From assembly GCA_020847375.1 (NCBI GenBank), contig JADLCB010000015.1, positions 86,752-150,751 on the forward strand: a stretch of DNA of 64,000 nucleotides. The letters are read 5' to 3'. The position numbers and the translations under genes are program-made. Source of the stretch: Phycisphaerales bacterium. Its GTDB lineage: Bacteria > Planctomycetota > Phycisphaerae > Tepidisphaerales > Tepidisphaeraceae. How positions within the stretch are numbered: the first letter of the stretch is position 1; each line of letters begins with the position of its first letter. Shown in pieces: positions 9,030 through 17,720 of the stretch. The notes beneath the pieces were generated by a model. That model was not told the origin of the DNA. It ran no database searches and saw only the letters and a list, made by a program, of their open reading frames with translations.

Positions 9030-11105
9030 TTGTCGCTACAATTTGCCCGCGTGCTTTCAGATCGGCGGCCCGATCCGGTTAATCTGCGCAGCGTGCTCCT
9101 GGGCATCATTGGAGTGGTGTTCATTTGCGCCCTGACGCCGTATAACGATTACGCCCTGAACAATACCTTTCTGATCGGTAACAACCTGCCCCTGGGGGTG
9201 GTGTTGTTGACGTTCGTATTTGTCGTTTTTATCAACGGCCCGTTGCACCGATTTTTCCCCCGTCGCGCCTTTTCTGCCGGCGAAATCACCGTCGCTTTTT
9301 CCATGACCCTGGTCGCCTGTGCCCTGCCTTCCAGCGGACTGATGCGCTATTTCCCCAGCTCGCTGGTCATGCCGTTTTATCATGCCCGCGAACAAAACCA
9401 GTTCGCCTGGGAGTTTTTCCAGTTCACGCTGCCCAAATGGCTGTTCCCCACGTTTGAAGGCCGCGATATTTATTCCTGGATGAACGACCCTGTCGTCACC
9501 GGTTACGAAAACCGCTGGCTGCAGGATGGCCCTCCTCCTTATCGCGCCTGGGTCACACCCGCCATTGCATGGGGGGTTTTTCTGATGGCACTTTACGGCG
9601 CGATCATCTGCATGATGACAATCGTCCGCCGTCAGTGGAACGAAAACGAGCGCCTGCCCTTCCCGCTGGCCCAGATCCACCTGGCGTTGATCGACGAACC
9701 CAAACCCGGGCGCTGGCTCAATTCTGTCATGCGGGCACGCTCTTTCTGGGTTGCCTTTGCTGGGATTTTTCTTTTGCACCTGTGGAACGGTCTGGCCAAT
9801 TATCAACCACAGTTCTTCCAGCGCATCCCCGTCGAGTATAATTTTGAAAATCTGCTGGCTGATCCGCCGCTGAGTTATGTCGATTTCCACTTCAAGCAGG
9901 CTGCGGTCTACTTCACCGTGGTCGGAGTCACCTATTTTCTGACCACCAGCGTGGCGTTCAGTCTGTGGTTCTTTTTCATTCTGTTTCAGATCGTCAAAAT
10001 GTGGAAAGGCTCGCTGACCGGCGACCCAATCATCTACGGCCAGGGGGACCAGCATTTCGGTGGCATTCTCGCCTACGCGCTGGCCATTTTGTACATCGGT
10101 CGCCACCACTGGGGAATCGTGGTCGCCCAGGCATTTCGCGGCGCCAAACCCGGCGAACCGACCGGCCGTTATCTTTCCTTCCGCTGGGCTTTCTGGGGTT
10201 TGTGTCTGTGCGTCATGGTCATGACCGGATGGATGACCTACGCCGGGGCTGACGTGCTGACCAGCTTCACCACCGTCATGTTGTTGCTGCTGCTGTTTCT
10301 GGTCATCAGCCGGATCATTGCCGAAACGGGCATTGTCCACGGTCAGTTGCAGGCGCCACTGTATCGCCCGTGGCAACTGCTGGATCAGGCCGGTTTCAGC
10401 CACCCCATCACCAACCAGAGCTACTACCTGGTCACGCTGGTCAACGCCCATCACTACGACTTCCGCGAGCCGCTGAGCGTTTATGCTTCGCATACCTTCA
10501 AAGTGGCCGACAGCACGATTTACCACAACGCCTCCGATGACACCCCGGAAAATCGGCGGACAGGCAGGCGGTTTGTCATGGCGCTGGCGCTGGCGATTGT
10601 CCTGGCGTATGTCGTCAGCCTTGGTTCCACCCTCTGGATGGAGTATCGCTACGCCTACACCGAAGATATTTCCGAAAGCCGTGTCAACGCCTGGGGGGCT
10701 GACAGCGTGCCGCGCTGGATGATTATCGAATCGACCGTGCAATATGAGGCTGGGTATTACCAGTCGCCCCACAACCCGGCCATCTCGCTGAGCATGGGAT
10801 TTGGGATCACCGCCGCCCTGAGCCTGTTGCGCTTGCGTTTTGCCGGCTGGCCATTTCATCCGGTCGGTTATTTGATGCTCTCCACCGCGCCCGGCGGTTA
10901 TCTGTGGTTCAGTTTTCTCATCGGCTGGCTGGCCAAGGTGGCGATTCTGCGCTGGGGCGGAGCGTCATTGTACGTTCGCGCCAAATCTTTTTTCTTTGGT
11001 CTGATCGTCGGCGAATCAATGGCTGCAGCCTTCTGGCTGGTGCTGGGGTTCGTACTCAACGCCATGGACATCGCCTATCGTCCGCTACACATCATGCCGG
11101 GATAA
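9030..11105 (+). CDS. Polytopic membrane protein, DUF6785/DUF6784-like
   Basis: 691 residues with roughly a dozen hydrophobic segments spread along the whole length (for example SVLLGIIGVVFICALTPYND near the start and SFLIGWLAKVAILRWGG near the end). The overall pattern and motifs such as GEITVAFSMTLVACALPSSG resemble the large uncharacterised membrane proteins labelled DUF6785/DUF6784, which are common in Planctomycetota and have a transporter-like layout. The reading frame has no ATG near its beginning: the longest form starts with TTG at 9030 and a GTG at 9051 is an alternative. No substrate can be named. The family assignment is from memory of the style and is moderately certain. Confidence 0.7.
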   Translation: MSLQFARVLSDRRPDPVNLRSVLLGIIGVVFICALTPYNDYALNNTFLIGNNLPLGVVLLTFVFVVFINGPLHRFFPRRAFSAGEITVAFSMTLVACALPSSGLMRYFPSSLVMPFYHAREQNQFAWEFFQFTLPKWLFPTFEGRDIYSWMNDPVVTGYENRWLQDGPPPYRAWVTPAIAWGVFLMALYGAIICMMTIVRRQWNENERLPFPLAQIHLALIDEPKPGRWLNSVMRARSFWVAFAGIFLLHLWNGLANYQPQFFQRIPVEYNFENLLADPPLSYVDFHFKQAAVYFTVVGVTYFLTTSVAFSLWFFFILFQIVKMWKGSLTGDPIIYGQGDQHFGGILAYALAILYIGRHHWGIVVAQAFRGAKPGEPTGRYLSFRWAFWGLCLCVMVMTGWMTYAGADVLTSFTTVMLLLLLFLVISRIIAETGIVHGQLQAPLYRPWQLLDQAGFSHPITNQSYYLVTLVNAHHYDFREPLSVYASHTFKVADSTIYHNASDDTPENRRTGRRFVMALALAIVLAYVVSLGSTLWMEYRYAYTEDISESRVNAWGADSVPRWMIIESTVQYEAGYYQSPHNPAISLSMGFGITAALSLLRLRFAGWPFHPVGYLMLSTAPGGYLWFSFLIGWLAKVAILRWGGASLYVRAKSFFFGLIVGESMAAAFWLVLGFVLNAMDIAYRPLHIMPG

Positions 11106-11136
11106 CGCCGGCCACCCGCTCGCCCCGATTTCATGC

Positions 11137-12330
11137 TTACTTGGCCACGAATATGATCGGGATGGAATGTTCCGCGACCCGATTCGCCTGCTGATCGACA
11201 ACCGTCACCTTCAGCCAGTACCGCCCCACCGGTATGTTGCCCGGCAGGCGCAATTTGCGAACAAAGAAAAAATCATGCCGTCGATTGCGACACAAATCCG
11301 TATAGATCGGCGGTTTATCCCGCAGGATGGGCAGGCCATCGCTATCAGTATAAATCACCACTTCTGCGCTCAGCTTGGTCTGCCACTGATTGTTGTCCAG
11401 ATACTGCGACATGAAATTTTCCACTTCGCAGTAAATAACCACATCACGCTCCTGTCCGGAAACAAACTGGTGTTCGACCGGTTCATACCTCCCATACCCA
11501 TCAACCCGCCGGCATAGCTCGACAATCGGCAACTCCAGGTCAGCCCGCGACCGCAGCCGCTCGCCCGCATCGATCAGTGGTTTGACCTTGCGACTGAGCA
11601 GCAGATTTGGATCAATGCTGATGGCATTGCGAAAATTCGTCAGTCCGTCAATCACCGCTGTGATAATTTCCTGATCTTCATCCGCCAGTGCTGCCAGACG
11701 CGCCAAATCCGGCGCTGGCTTGTTCGCGATAAACTGCAGCAACTGGTAATCAAGCTGGGCGGCCAGATCCTTGGGATAATCCATCGATCTTTTATCAATC
11801 TGCTGATCAAAATTCGGTTCAGCCGCAGCCTGCTGCCCCGCCCGTGGGGGCACACGCACAACCGTTTGGGATTGGGTTGCTGGTTTATCATCGATGCTGA
11901 TCGGCGTATTGGCGGTGCTGGTCTGTTCGTCCGTATCCGCCGAATCAGCTGCGGAGGCACTGACATCGGACGATGGTGCCGTCGTTGGTGAAGATTGAGA
12001 CTGGCCCATCTGATACGCCTGCGGCTGCATCCAGTCGTTCACTGAAGGCGACGGCGGATGCTTGGCGGCTTCTTCCAGCGTACCACTGCGCTCCATTTCG
12101 TTGGTGACACGCTGGGCATGCGACTCAGCCTTGCGGACCAGCAGCTCCAGATCATCCGGCACGGAGGGATCCGTCTGACTCTGGGCTGATTCATCCGGTT
12201 TTTCCGCCGCCGGTTGGGCCAACTGGCCCGCCTGATCCGATGGCTGGGTCGTCGGCGGTTGCTGATTCTGACAACCCGCCACAGTCAATGTCAGCCCTGT
12301 CGCTGCGAATAAAAGAAGGTGTGAACGCAT
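11137..12330 (-). CDS. Putative lipoprotein, unknown function
   Basis: 397 residues. The N-terminus is a lipoprotein signal peptide (MRSHLLLFAATGLTLTVAGC) with the cysteine at residue 20. Residues from about 25 to 180 are low-complexity, rich in Q, P, S, T and D, and look like a disordered stalk. The C-terminal half is folded (conserved-looking PIVELCRRVDGYGRYEPVEH and a final beta-rich part ending IPIIFVAK). I do not recognise a family. It converges on the membrane protein gene with only about 30 bp between the stop codons. Confidence 0.75.
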   Translation of the reverse strand: MRSHLLLFAATGLTLTVAGCQNQQPPTTQPSDQAGQLAQPAAEKPDESAQSQTDPSVPDDLELLVRKAESHAQRVTNEMERSGTLEEAAKHPPSPSVNDWMQPQAYQMGQSQSSPTTAPSSDVSASAADSADTDEQTSTANTPISIDDKPATQSQTVVRVPPRAGQQAAAEPNFDQQIDKRSMDYPKDLAAQLDYQLLQFIANKPAPDLARLAALADEDQEIITAVIDGLTNFRNAISIDPNLLLSRKVKPLIDAGERLRSRADLELPIVELCRRVDGYGRYEPVEHQFVSGQERDVVIYCEVENFMSQYLDNNQWQTKLSAEVVIYTDSDGLPILRDKPPIYTDLCRNRRHDFFFVRKLRLPGNIPVGRYWLKVTVVDQQANRVAEHSIPIIFVAK

Positions 12331-12458
12331 GATACCATCCTTGGTATTTCAACTTTGGTGCTGATCTCCAATCAGCCTTTTCCCGCTCCCCTCCTCAGTG
12401 AATCATATCCCGATCACCTTGACTTGCAATTCAAATCGATCAGCTCCACCACCGATGT

Positions 12459-12536
12459 CAGGGCAAACGCAAGTAGGCGTCCGACAGGCAATCTCTTACG
12501 AGCCGCGACCGTCAGGGAGCGGTTTTTGAGCCGATC
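12459..12536 (+). repeat. Partial copy of the dispersed repeat found complete at 23987-24088
   Basis: The left arm 12459-12497 starts CAGGGCAAACGCAAGTAG and is followed by a 39-bp core at 12498-12536 that is identical to 24026-24064. The left arms of the two copies have equal length (39 bp), so the copies align without gaps over 78 bp. The first 26 bases here match, at 25 positions, the reverse complement of the right end of the other copy, which shows that the parent element had long terminal inverted repeats. The right arm is missing or degenerate here, and I see no flanking duplication. It lies between two lipoprotein genes. Confidence 0.8.
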
Positions 12537-12572
12537 ATCGCTCCAGACTGGTCTTCTCACGCCAGTGTTGGT

Positions 12573-13250
12573 TTAAGGCTGGTTCGGCGGCTGATTCTCC
12601 GCTGCCGGAGCGTCGGGTAGACGGATATTGACCGGTGTTTGCGCACTGAACGTGCGCCCGGTCAGTTCGTCAACAAAACTTATCTTCAGAGTCAATTGCG
12701 TATGAGCCGGTGCTTGCTGCCAGGGAAGCTCAAAGGCATAGGCGCTGATCAAACCCGAATCAATCCAGCGGTTCATCGCATCCGTCGTGGAAAATTCCCA
12801 CCGGCCAATGCGCTGATCACCCTGTAAGGACAGATCAAACAGCTCGATCTGCACGGATCCCGCCGCCTTAAGATTCTGCTGGAACTGATCCTGCGGCGTA
12901 AAGACAACCCGCAACGCCTCATCGCCACCGTGATCCGAATCCGTATCACTGCCACCACACAAACGGCTCAGTGCAATCCCGTGAACTGTAAACAGCTTTT
13001 CCAATCGCTGATCCGGCAGATAGGAAACCGTGTCGCGCTGCGCCTCCAGCGTCTTGATCGTCGCTTGATCTCCGGTTCGTTGTCGCTGAAGCAGATCGAT
13101 CTGTTCTGTCAGTTCCGCATTGCGCTTGCGCAGCTCAATATTGGCACGGGAAGGGCCTTGGCACGCCCCCACGACCAGCATCGGCAACAGGCCGAGCAGC
13201 ATCCAAGCTCGACGAGATCGATGATGTTGCTCACTGACGCACTGACTCAC
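12573..13250 (-). CDS. Putative coiled-coil lipoprotein
   Basis: 225 residues from the chosen GTG. The start at 13250 has GAGG six bases upstream and gives a basic n-region (HHRSRR) before the hydrophobic stretch and lipobox VVGAC; the longer TTG reading at 13283 has no such support. After the lipid-attached cysteine comes a heptad-like helix (ELRKRNAELTEQIDLLQRQR), then a beta-rich domain of about 120 residues and a proline-rich tail. No family recognised. It follows the two clpP genes closely (39 bp) on the same strand and may be co-transcribed with them, though a functional link is not evident. Confidence 0.75.
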   Translation of the reverse strand: MSQCVSEQHHRSRRAWMLLGLLPMLVVGACQGPSRANIELRKRNAELTEQIDLLQRQRTGDQATIKTLEAQRDTVSYLPDQRLEKLFTVHGIALSRLCGGSDTDSDHGGDEALRVVFTPQDQFQQNLKAAGSVQIELFDLSLQGDQRIGRWEFSTTDAMNRWIDSGLISAYAFELPWQQAPAHTQLTLKISFVDELTGRTFSAQTPVNIRLPDAPAAENQPPNQP

Positions 13251-13289
13251 GATCGGCCTCGATTTTTCCCGGCTGCACGCCAAACACAG

Positions 13290-13931
13290 TTATTCTTTTT
13301 CGGTTTCCTTGGCGGGGCGCACCTGCGACTGCGGAACCGCATCCAGCACCTTGTCCACACAGCCGTACTCCACCGCTTCTTCCGAGAACAACCATTTATT
13401 GCGGTCGAAATCACGATGAATGGTTTCCGCCGGTTTGCCGGTAAATTCCGCCATCAATTTGTACAACCGATCACGCAGACGCAGCATATGGCGCGCTTCA
13501 ATTTCCAAATCCGTCGCTGGCCCCTGCAGCACCCCGCCGATCAACGGCTGATGCAACATCACCTGTGCATTAGGCAGGGCGAAACGCTTACCCTTGGTCC
13601 CCGCCGCCAGCAGACAGGCGCCCATGCTCGCCGCCATACCCACGCAATAGGTCGCCACATCACAGCGCAAAAACCGCATCGTGTCCATAATCCCCATCCC
13701 GGCGCTGACACTGCCACCGGGGGAGTTGATGTAAAAATTGATGTCCGCTTCCGGGTCTTCGCTGCTGAGAAACAGCATCTGCGCCAGAATCAGGTTCGCT
13801 GAATCATCCGTCACCGGGCCGGTCAGCATGATCACGCGATCCTTGAGCAGGCGCGAATAGATATCGTAAGCCCGTTCACCGCGGCCGGTTTTTTCAATGA
13901 CGATGGGGACAAGTTGGTTGATGGCAGTCAT
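13290..13931 (-). CDS. clpP: ClpP protease subunit (canonical copy)
   Basis: Serine peptidase that forms the tetradecameric chamber of Clp proteases. 213 residues. The catalytic triad is intact and correctly spaced: Ser102 (in [16 protein letters not shown]), His127 ([10 protein letters not shown]) and Asp176 (HRDFDRNKW). The N-terminal [20 protein letters not shown] is the axial-loop and Clp-ATPase docking region typical of canonical ClpP. It follows a second clpP by 62 bp on the same strand, suggesting one operon and possibly a mixed two-ring protease. No clpX or clpA gene is adjacent in this window. Confidence 0.97.
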   Translation of the reverse strand: MTAINQLVPIVIEKTGRGERAYDIYSRLLKDRVIMLTGPVTDDSANLILAQMLFLSSEDPEADINFYINSPGGSVSAGMGIMDTMRFLRCDVATYCVGMAASMGACLLAAGTKGKRFALPNAQVMLHQPLIGGVLQGPATDLEIEARHMLRLRDRLYKLMAEFTGKPAETIHRDFDRNKWLFSEEAVEYGCVDKVLDAVPQSQVRPAKETEKE

Positions 13932-13993
13932 ATCAGTTCTCTATAGACAGTCATAAGTCAGGCACGGAAATTATCTGCTGGCGCTCACCAAAA

Positions 13994-14770
13994 TTATTCG
14001 GATTTTTCGGCGCCGGCCTTATCGTTGTGGGCATCTTCGCCAATCACTTCATCACAGATCCCATAGGCAACAGCCTCTTTGGCATCGAAAAAGCGATCAC
14101 GCTCGCTGTCCTGACGCACCTGATCCGCCGTTTTGCCGGTATGATGCGCCATGATGTTGATCAGGGTGCGCTTGGTTTTCAGGATTTCTTCCGCTTGGAT
14201 TTCAATATCCGCAGTCTGACCATAAACCCCGCCGTAGGGTTGATGGATCATCACCTTGGCATGAGGCAGGATAAACCGTTTGCCCTTGGTCCCGGCCATG
14301 AACACAATCGCCCCGCCGCTTTCAGCCCGGCCAATACAGTAGGTGGCAATCGTGCAGTTCATGAACCGCATGATGTCATACATCGCCAGCGTATCATCCA
14401 CCACACCACCGGGACTGTTGATATAAAAATTGATCTCCTGATCGCGTTTGACACTCTGCAGGTACAGCATCTGCATGATGACGCGCGACGCCGAAACGTG
14501 ATTGATCTCGCCGATGAGGAAAACGACACGGTTCTCCAGCAACATCTCTTCCAGCGTCATCTCACGATAACGGTTGTAACCGCCGGAGGAGCTGGGTCCC
14601 GGGGCGCTCATCGGCATGGAAACCGGGCCGCGACCGGGGATGAACTGCGGGCTGGGCGACTGGAGCGTCGCCGCAGTTTGACCAGCCATCTGGTCAAATT
14701 TCGGTCCCACATACTCAGCCACCCGCGCCACTGTTCGCGGATCAAGTTTATTCAGATCAATTTCGTGCAT
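13994..14770 (-). CDS. ClpP-like protease subunit with N-terminal extension
   Basis: 258 residues, about 50 longer than typical ClpP because of an N-terminal extension of some 68 residues rich in P, S and G. The triad is present with family spacing: Ser151 (in CIGRAESGGAIVFMAG), His176 and Asp225. Its nucleophile region has AESGG in place of the usual AASMG, and the N-terminus lacks the canonical IPIVIE axial loop; it instead has YREMTLEEMLLENRVVFLIG. This is the divergent second ClpP often found beside a canonical copy. A GAGG sits 6 bases before the ATG. First gene of the clpP2-clpP1-lipoprotein row. Confidence 0.93.
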   Translation of the reverse strand: MHEIDLNKLDPRTVARVAEYVGPKFDQMAGQTAATLQSPSPQFIPGRGPVSMPMSAPGPSSSGGYNRYREMTLEEMLLENRVVFLIGEINHVSASRVIMQMLYLQSVKRDQEINFYINSPGGVVDDTLAMYDIMRFMNCTIATYCIGRAESGGAIVFMAGTKGKRFILPHAKVMIHQPYGGVYGQTADIEIQAEEILKTKRTLINIMAHHTGKTADQVRQDSERDRFFDAKEAVAYGICDEVIGEDAHNDKAGAEKSE

Positions 14771-15062
14771 GCACTACCTCGTCGGGTCGATACGGTTTTC
14801 GTCGGGTTCTCAAAAATACAAAACAAACGTTAAATCCACAGTTTGGGCGATGTTACGCACCAAGACCGATGCGGTCAAACACCCGGCCAACCCTTTGCGG
14901 AACTGTCCACTGGTCAGTTTTGTCAAAATTATATGCCATTCCGCCCTTGTTTTGCATTCGTCAATCGATTAGATTGTGTCGCTCGACTGAACGGGATTGT
15001 TCCGACAGACGTATTGTTTTTGAGTGAGTTTATTCTTTTGGTTTTTGCAGGCAGGATTTGTC

Positions 15063-15317
15063 ATGGCACATAAGAAAGGTCAAGGTTCAACCCGTAACGG
15101 TCGCGATAGCAATCCGCAGTACCGCGGTGTCAAGGTTTACGGTGGCCAGTTCGTACCCGCCGGCGGAATTATCATCCGTCAGCGTGGAACACAGTTTCAC
15201 CCGGGTTTTAATGTCGGATTGGGCAAGGATTACACGATTTTCGCCCTGACCGACGGCCAGGTTGAATTCCAAGGCCGCAAAGTACATGTCCGCACAGCTC
15301 AGACCGCCAGCAACTAA
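15063..15317 (+). CDS. rpmA: 50S ribosomal protein L27
   Basis: 84 residues, normal length. The start [16 protein letters not shown] is the diagnostic L27 N-terminus that reaches the peptidyl-transferase centre, followed by [21 protein letters not shown]. The longer in-frame reading from 15024 adds a hydrophobic peptide foreign to L27, so I start at 15063, which has AGGA upstream. In most bacteria rpmA follows rplU (L21); no rplU is next to it here. It has its own terminator downstream and appears to be a single-gene unit. Confidence 0.97.
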   Translation: MAHKKGQGSTRNGRDSNPQYRGVKVYGGQFVPAGGIIIRQRGTQFHPGFNVGLGKDYTIFALTDGQVEFQGRKVHVRTAQTASN

Positions 15318-15663
15318 TTCCGCTCTGGCGCGCTCATTCACCCACCAAGTTGGGGCAGCCCGAGGCGGCCAACATCGAAATATCTCATAAACCCGGCGCA
15401 GCCCAGCGTCGGGTTTTATTTTTCCTTCTCTTATCTGCAATCCGGCGATAGAATCCCCCCTGCTGCGTGTCGTAATGGAGCTGTTTGCACTCGTCAGCCA
15501 CATAATCCCTATAACCCGAACCTGATCGGCCATTTTACGCCCCATAAGCAACTAATGTTTCTATCTGAATTTTGGTTTTGTTTCCGTCGAAGAACAATAT
15601 ATAGATTAGACCTGAACCTGTCGGGATCGTCCCTATTTCATCACTTGTCAAAGGAGCCAGACT
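15318..15663. other. Intergenic region between rpmA and glmS
   Basis: 346 bp without a convincing gene. It holds the rpmA terminator near its left end. The remainder is the presumed leader and promoter of glmS, with an AT-rich stretch around 15593-15609 (AACAATATATAGATTAG) and a good ribosome binding site (AAAGGAG) just before the glmS ATG. I looked for the conserved core of a glmS ribozyme and did not recognise it. Confidence 0.6.
15389..15424 (+). terminator. Rho-independent terminator after rpmA
   Basis: Stem AAACCCGGCGC / GCGTCGGGTTT (11 pairs including one G-U) with loop AGCCCA, followed by TTATTTTT. Confidence 0.88.
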
Positions 15664-17535
15664 ATGTGCGGAATCGTTGCCTATGTGGGTCGAAAAATTG
15701 CCCAGCCTCTGCTCATTGAAGGACTCAAGCGCCTGGAATATCGCGGTTATGACTCAGCCGGCATCGCGGTCATCGACCAATCCGGCGATTTGTTCATCCG
15801 TCGGGCCGTTGGACGCATCAGCGTGCTGGAATCGGTTCTTCAGCAGGACAAGGTTCAATGTCAGGCCTCCATCGGCATGGGTCATACCCGCTGGGCCACC
15901 CACGGTACGGTGACGGAACTCAACGCCCACCCGCATACCGATGACAGCGGCCACATCGCCCTGGTTCACAACGGCATTATTGAAAACTACGCCGCGTTGA
16001 AAAAGTTTCTGACGGAAAAAGGGCATACCTTCCGCAGCCAGACCGACACCGAAGTGCTCGCCATGCTCATCGGCGATGTCTACAACGACATCAAAGCGCG
16101 CAATCACCTGGCCGCTGGTACATCGCTGTTGCAAAAGGCGGTTCAGGCTGCCTTGCATGAAGTCGAAGGCACGTACGGCATCGCTGTCATCTGCAAGGAT
16201 GAACCTGACACGCTCATCGTCGCCCGCAAGGGCAGCCCCCTGATCATCGGTGTGGGTCAGGATGAATACATCGTCGCTTCCGACGCCAGCGCCATTGTTG
16301 GCCACACCGCCCAGGTGATCTACCTCAATGATAACGAAATGGCTGTGTTGCGGCCGGACAGTTTCCGCACCACCACCATTGATGATGTCGATGTGCATCC
16401 GGTTGTCACCCAACTGGAAAACAAGCTCGAAGAATACGAACTGGGCGACTATCCCCACTACATGCTCAAGGAAATTTTCGAGCAGCCCCATGCCATTGAA
16501 AACTGCACGCGCGGCCGACTGGAGCTGCGCGAGAATCGCGTTGTTCTCGGTGGTCTGGCCAATTTCACCAAAGAGCTGTTGCACGCCCGGCGCATCATCC
16601 TGACCGGTCAGGGAACCGCCTGGCACGCGGGGCTGGTCGGTGATTACCTTCTGGAAGATCTGGCCAAAATTGTCACCGAAGCAACCTACGCCAGCGAATT
16701 TCGTTATCGCAATCCACTGGTCGAAGACAACACGGTCGTCATCGCCATCAGCCAGTCCGGTGAAACAGCCGACACCCTGGCCGCCATGCGCGAAGCCAAG
16801 GAAAAGGGCGCACTGAGTCTGGGTATTGTCAACGCCGTCGGCAGCACCATCGCCCGCGAAGTCGATGGCGGTGTCTACCTGCACGCCGGCCCGGAAATCG
16901 GCGTGGCCAGCACCAAAGCCTTCACCTGCCAGTGTGTCGTGCTGACCATGCTGGCGTTGTATCTCGGGCGCCGCCGCTTCATGAGTCCACAAATCCATCA
17001 GGAATTGATCGACGGTCTGGCCAGTATCCCCGAGCTGATGAACCGCGTCCTGCAGCAAAGCGACCTGGTTCGGCAAATCACCGAGGAATACTGCGAACGT
17101 GAAAACTGGCTGTTCCTAGGCCGCGGTTATCAATATCCCGTCGCCCTGGAAGGCGCCTTGAAACTCAAGGAAATCAGCTACATCCACGCCGAAGGCATGC
17201 CGGCTGCGGAAATGAAACATGGCCCCATCGCCCTGATCAGCGACGGCATGCCCGTGGTCTTCCTGGCAACACGGGGTTATCAGTACGACAAGGTCATCAG
17301 CAACATCGAGGAAGTCCGCGCCCGCGGCGGCAAGATCATCGCTGTTGCCACCGAAGGCGATGAAAATATCAAGCGTTATAGTCAGCACGTCATCTACGTG
17401 CCGGATATTCACGAAAGTCTTCAGCCCCTGTTGACGGTCGTGCCGTTGCAGTTGATCGCCTATCACGCGGCGCTGCATCGTGGCTGCAACGTGGATAAAC
17501 CGCGCAATCTGGCCAAGAGTGTGACGGTGGAATAA
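15664..17535 (+). CDS. glmS: Glutamine-fructose-6-phosphate aminotransferase (isomerising)
   Basis: Makes glucosamine-6-phosphate from fructose-6-phosphate and glutamine, the first step towards UDP-GlcNAc. 623 residues, slightly over the usual 610. The N-terminal glutaminase starts MCGIVAYVG with Cys2 as nucleophile and contains GHTRWATHG. Two SIS sugar-isomerase domains follow, with ISQSGETADTLAAMREAK and GRGYQYPVALEGALKLKEIS, and the C-terminus ends with NLAKSVTVE as in the family. AAAGGAG lies 6 bases before the ATG. It appears to be transcribed alone. Confidence 0.98.
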   Translation: MCGIVAYVGRKIAQPLLIEGLKRLEYRGYDSAGIAVIDQSGDLFIRRAVGRISVLESVLQQDKVQCQASIGMGHTRWATHGTVTELNAHPHTDDSGHIALVHNGIIENYAALKKFLTEKGHTFRSQTDTEVLAMLIGDVYNDIKARNHLAAGTSLLQKAVQAALHEVEGTYGIAVICKDEPDTLIVARKGSPLIIGVGQDEYIVASDASAIVGHTAQVIYLNDNEMAVLRPDSFRTTTIDDVDVHPVVTQLENKLEEYELGDYPHYMLKEIFEQPHAIENCTRGRLELRENRVVLGGLANFTKELLHARRIILTGQGTAWHAGLVGDYLLEDLAKIVTEATYASEFRYRNPLVEDNTVVIAISQSGETADTLAAMREAKEKGALSLGIVNAVGSTIAREVDGGVYLHAGPEIGVASTKAFTCQCVVLTMLALYLGRRRFMSPQIHQELIDGLASIPELMNRVLQQSDLVRQITEEYCERENWLFLGRGYQYPVALEGALKLKEISYIHAEGMPAAEMKHGPIALISDGMPVVFLATRGYQYDKVISNIEEVRARGGKIIAVATEGDENIKRYSQHVIYVPDIHESLQPLLTVVPLQLIAYHAALHRGCNVDKPRNLAKSVTVE

Positions 17536-17720
17536 CGATCGAATCCAGCCACCGCCTTTGGACAACAACCGCCATAGCGAATGGCCGGATAAGGGCTGGA
17601 CTACGGTCGCACCATCATGGCGTACGATTGATTGCGCTGCAGCGTTGGCTGCGATCAATTCGCCAATTCTCACGGGCGTACGTCGCTCTTGCGCGGCAAC
17701 TGCGGTACAGTAGTTCTTCT

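Noticed and set aside
9057..10859. 600-codon minus-strand frame antisense to the DUF6785-like gene
   Set aside because: Shadow composition (G, Q, D, H repeats), no start signal, and the plus-strand product is clearly a membrane protein.
15318..15663. Possible glmS ribozyme before glmS
   Set aside because: I could not recognise the conserved catalytic core or the pseudoknot sequence; the region only shows a terminator and an AT-rich leader.
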